Assembly (NCBI GenBank): GCA_903927495.1
Contig: CAIYNH010000016.1
Location: 1-7,009, forward strand
Length of the DNA: 7,009 nt
Source of the DNA: an uncultured beta proteobacterium
Lineage (GTDB): Bacteria > Pseudomonadota > Gammaproteobacteria > Burkholderiales > Burkholderiaceae_C
Reading direction: 5' to 3'
Positions 5,762 to 7,009 of this stretch are shown one piece after another. The notes beneath the pieces are model-generated. The model made no database searches. It worked only from the letters and a program-made list of their open reading frames with translations, and was not told the origin of the DNA. The translations under genes and the position numbers were made by a program. Within the stretch, counting starts at the first letter, position 1. The number at the start of each line of letters is the position of its first letter.

Positions 5762-6136
5762 TTAACCCCGCAACCAGGGCCTGGGGCCACCCATGACATG
5801 AATGTGCAGGTGATGAACGTCCTGTGCCCCCTCGGCCCCGGTATTGATCACAACTCTGAAACCACCCGCAGGATAAGGGTTGCACCCCTCTTGCAAGGCA
5901 AGCTTGGGAAGCAGGACCATCATGCGCCCCATCAGCGCGGCATGCTCTTCATTCAATAGCGCCATGGACGGCACATGAATGCGCGGAATGATCAAAAAAT
6001 GCACCGGAGCTGAAGGATGAATATCGTGAAACGCATACAACTCGTCGTCCTGGTACACCAGTTTCGACGGAATCTTGCCGGTTGCAATCTTGCAAAACAA
6101 ACAATCTGAGTGGTGTTGGGCGACGTGTTCAGTCAT
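5762..6136 (-). CDS. HIT-family (HINT-like) nucleotide hydrolase/phosphoramidase
   Basis: Histidine triad proteins of the HINT branch hydrolyse adenosine phosphoramidates and related nucleotide conjugates. The 124-residue protein has CLFCKIATGKIPSKLVYQDDELYAFHDI (12-39), the cytoplasmic HINT opening in which C12 and C15 may be part of a zinc site, then APVHFLIIPRIHVPSM (43-58), and the catalytic triad H109-L-H111-I-H113 inside VHHLHIHVMGG (108-117). Length and motif order are standard for bacterial HINT (about 110-125 residues). The ATG at 6136 overlaps the preceding stop in an ATGA arrangement. A GGAG element 8 nt upstream (plus-strand 6145-6148) supports this start. The cellular substrate is not predictable; its position between hisE and tat is synteny, not evidence of function. 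Confidence 0.95.
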   Translation of the reverse strand: MTEHVAQHHSDCLFCKIATGKIPSKLVYQDDELYAFHDIHPSAPVHFLIIPRIHVPSMALLNEEHAALMGRMMVLLPKLALQEGCNPYPAGGFRVVINTGAEGAQDVHHLHIHVMGGPRPWLRG

Positions 6137-6549
6137 ACGGATATCTCCATGGGTAAGCCTTTATTCATGCGCATCAGGCCGGTCACGATGCGGTACAGAA
6201 ACCAAACAGAAATTGAAATCCAGGCCAGCCAGCCCGGGAACAAAAACAAAAACCAAAGTGGCGCAGTTACCAGATACAGCAAGGCGGCAACGATGACCGT
6301 ACGGATTCGCCACCGAAAGTGCGATGCGTGCCAGGTACCCACAGCGGCATCGCGCTTGACCATGTCCAGAATCAGTGCGGCTATCAGCAGCACCGGGCCA
6401 AACTGCCCACCCGGAATCAATGCACTTACCGCCACAATCAAGTGCAGCACGTAACTGATGGTGCCAACCGTATTGAGCGCATCCAGGGCTTGCAGGTCTG
6501 GCACGACGACAACATCCGGGTCGTGGGGGCGGGTGAAGTCTTGGGTCAC
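6133..6549 (-). CDS. DUF4870-like small membrane protein of unknown function
   Basis: The 138-residue protein has about three hydrophobic segments (about 28-47, 84-101, 103-123) plus a shorter one near 50-63, so it is probably an inner-membrane protein. Between the helices lies a basic/aromatic stretch with [14 protein letters not shown] (71-84); a His/Trp/Arg-rich motif at this position is typical of the DUF4870-type families as I recall them. No catalytic motif is visible. The start is GTG 6549, overlapping the hisE stop in GTGA. A G-rich Shine-Dalgarno (AGGGGGG, plus-strand 6558-6564) lies 8 nt upstream and there is no nearby ATG alternative. Its end overlaps the HIT start (ATGA), so hisE, this gene and HIT are translationally linked. 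Function is unknown. Confidence 0.85.
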   Translation of the reverse strand: MTQDFTRPHDPDVVVVPDLQALDALNTVGTISYVLHLIVAVSALIPGGQFGPVLLIAALILDMVKRDAAVGTWHASHFRWRIRTVIVAALLYLVTAPLWFLFLFPGWLAWISISVWFLYRIVTGLMRMNKGLPMEISV

Positions 6550-6938
6550 GGTGACAACCCCCCTGCTGCTGCCTCACGCGCCCTCACCTTGCGCAAGGCT
6601 TTTTCTTCAATGCCACTGGTGCCTGCGCGACGATCCAGTTCGGCCACCACGTCTGCCGGCCGTAAGCCGTAGTGCGCCAGCGCAATCATGCTGTGAAACC
6701 ACAGGTCTGCCACCTCATAGACAATTTTTGACTTGTCACCGCCATGATCAGCATCTTTGGCAGCCATGACCACCTCAGTTGCCTCCTCACCAATTTTTTT
6801 CAAGAACGCGTCTGGGCCTTTGTGCAGCAAACGCGCCACGTAGCTGGCATCCGGATCACCGCCATTTTTTGGCAGACGACTCTCAATCACCGCAGCCAAA
6901 CTCGCTAGGGAGTCAATCGTTGAATAACTGGTCGGCAT
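6546..6938 (-). CDS. hisE: Phosphoribosyl-ATP pyrophosphohydrolase
   Basis: HisE removes pyrophosphate from phosphoribosyl-ATP to give phosphoribosyl-AMP, the second step of histidine synthesis. The 130-residue cytoplasmic enzyme has the MazG-like all-alpha core: [16 protein letters not shown] (47-62) with E51, E52 and E55 as metal-binding residues, and [14 protein letters not shown] (74-87) with E75 and D78. It is a stand-alone enzyme, not fused to HisI. ATG 6938 was chosen because family members start shortly before an L..L...I..R helix; a weak AAGAAG lies about 8 nt upstream. The frame stays open to TTG 6989, but that extension shows no conserved sequence. It is the first complete gene of the his-DUF4870-HIT-tat operon; its C-terminus extends past the core in a short Ala/Gly-rich tail. 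hisI is expected just beyond the right edge. Confidence 0.95.
   Translation of the reverse strand: MPTSYSTIDSLASLAAVIESRLPKNGGDPDASYVARLLHKGPDAFLKKIGEEATEVVMAAKDADHGGDKSKIVYEVADLWFHSMIALAHYGLRPADVVAELDRRAGTSGIEEKALRKVRAREAAAGGLSP
6558..6564 (-). promoter_or_regulatory. Shine-Dalgarno deciding the GTG start of the DUF4870-like gene
   Basis: AGGGGGG read on the minus strand lies inside the last codons of hisE, 8 nt before the GTG at 6549. This supports the non-ATG start and the 4-nt GTGA overlap. Confidence 0.5.
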
Positions 6939-7009
6939 ATGGTTACTTCTTGATGGTTTATGGATTTCTGACTGTGCGGGAATCGTCAATACTTGCCTGG
7001 TGATGCCTC

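Noticed and set aside
6958..7009. Possible 3' end of hisI at the right edge (minus strand, stop TAA at 6958-6960, or TGA at 6986-6988 in another frame)
   Set aside because: Gene order predicts hisI here, but the 7-16 visible residues do not clearly match a HisI C-terminus, so no frame can be chosen.
1..7009. CRISPR arrays, tRNA/rRNA genes, tandem repeats, attachment sites
   Set aside because: Reading both strands showed no regularly spaced direct repeats, no cloverleaf-like sequence, and no long direct repeats.

Overview
The window looks like chromosomal DNA of a betaproteobacterium, most likely family Comamonadaceae (Rhodoferax/Polaromonas-like). Three things suggest this: the gene order hisE - DUF4870-like membrane gene - HIT - tatA - tatB - tatC facing a DegS/DegQ-type protease; the basic TatB C-terminal tail; and an AT-rich palindromic intergenic repeat of a kind I recall from that family. 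The lineage is inferred from protein features and remembered synteny, not from a search.

Layout, left to right. Positions 1 to about 440 hold the decayed remains of two insertion sequences fused in one reading frame: an IS630-type transposase N-terminus, then a piece of an IS21-type IstA. Next, on the minus strand, comes a three-gene cluster (read right to left): a small cysteine-rich protein (2696-2322), a Nif3/YbgI-family dinuclear metal protein (2338-1580) and a PdxA-family dehydrogenase (1550-465). The first pair overlaps by 17 nt and the second is separated by 29 nt. A roughly 200-bp divergent spacer (2697-2912) carries nested inverted repeats. The plus-strand gene at 2913-4052 encodes a membrane-anchored S1C serine protease with one PDZ domain. 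A 103-bp AT-rich convergent spacer (4053-4155) contains a degenerate palindrome.

From 4156 to the right edge is a tightly packed minus-strand operon. In transcription order it is hisE, a DUF4870-like membrane gene, a HIT-family hydrolase, tatA, tatB and tatC. hisE/DUF4870 and DUF4870/HIT are joined by GTGA and ATGA stop-start overlaps. The 68-bp HIT-tatA gap is the only one large enough for an internal promoter.

Functionally, hisE performs the second step of histidine synthesis and probably continues a larger his operon beyond the right edge. TatABC forms the complete twin-arginine export machinery. The S1C protease acts in the periplasm. PdxA belongs to vitamin B6 synthesis or to a related acid-sugar catabolic branch. 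Most of the window is ordinary housekeeping sequence. The unusual parts are the chimeric IS relic, the placement of pdxA, the uncharacterised Cys-rich/Nif3 pair and the two structured spacers. I found no new defence, CRISPR or secondary-metabolite system.
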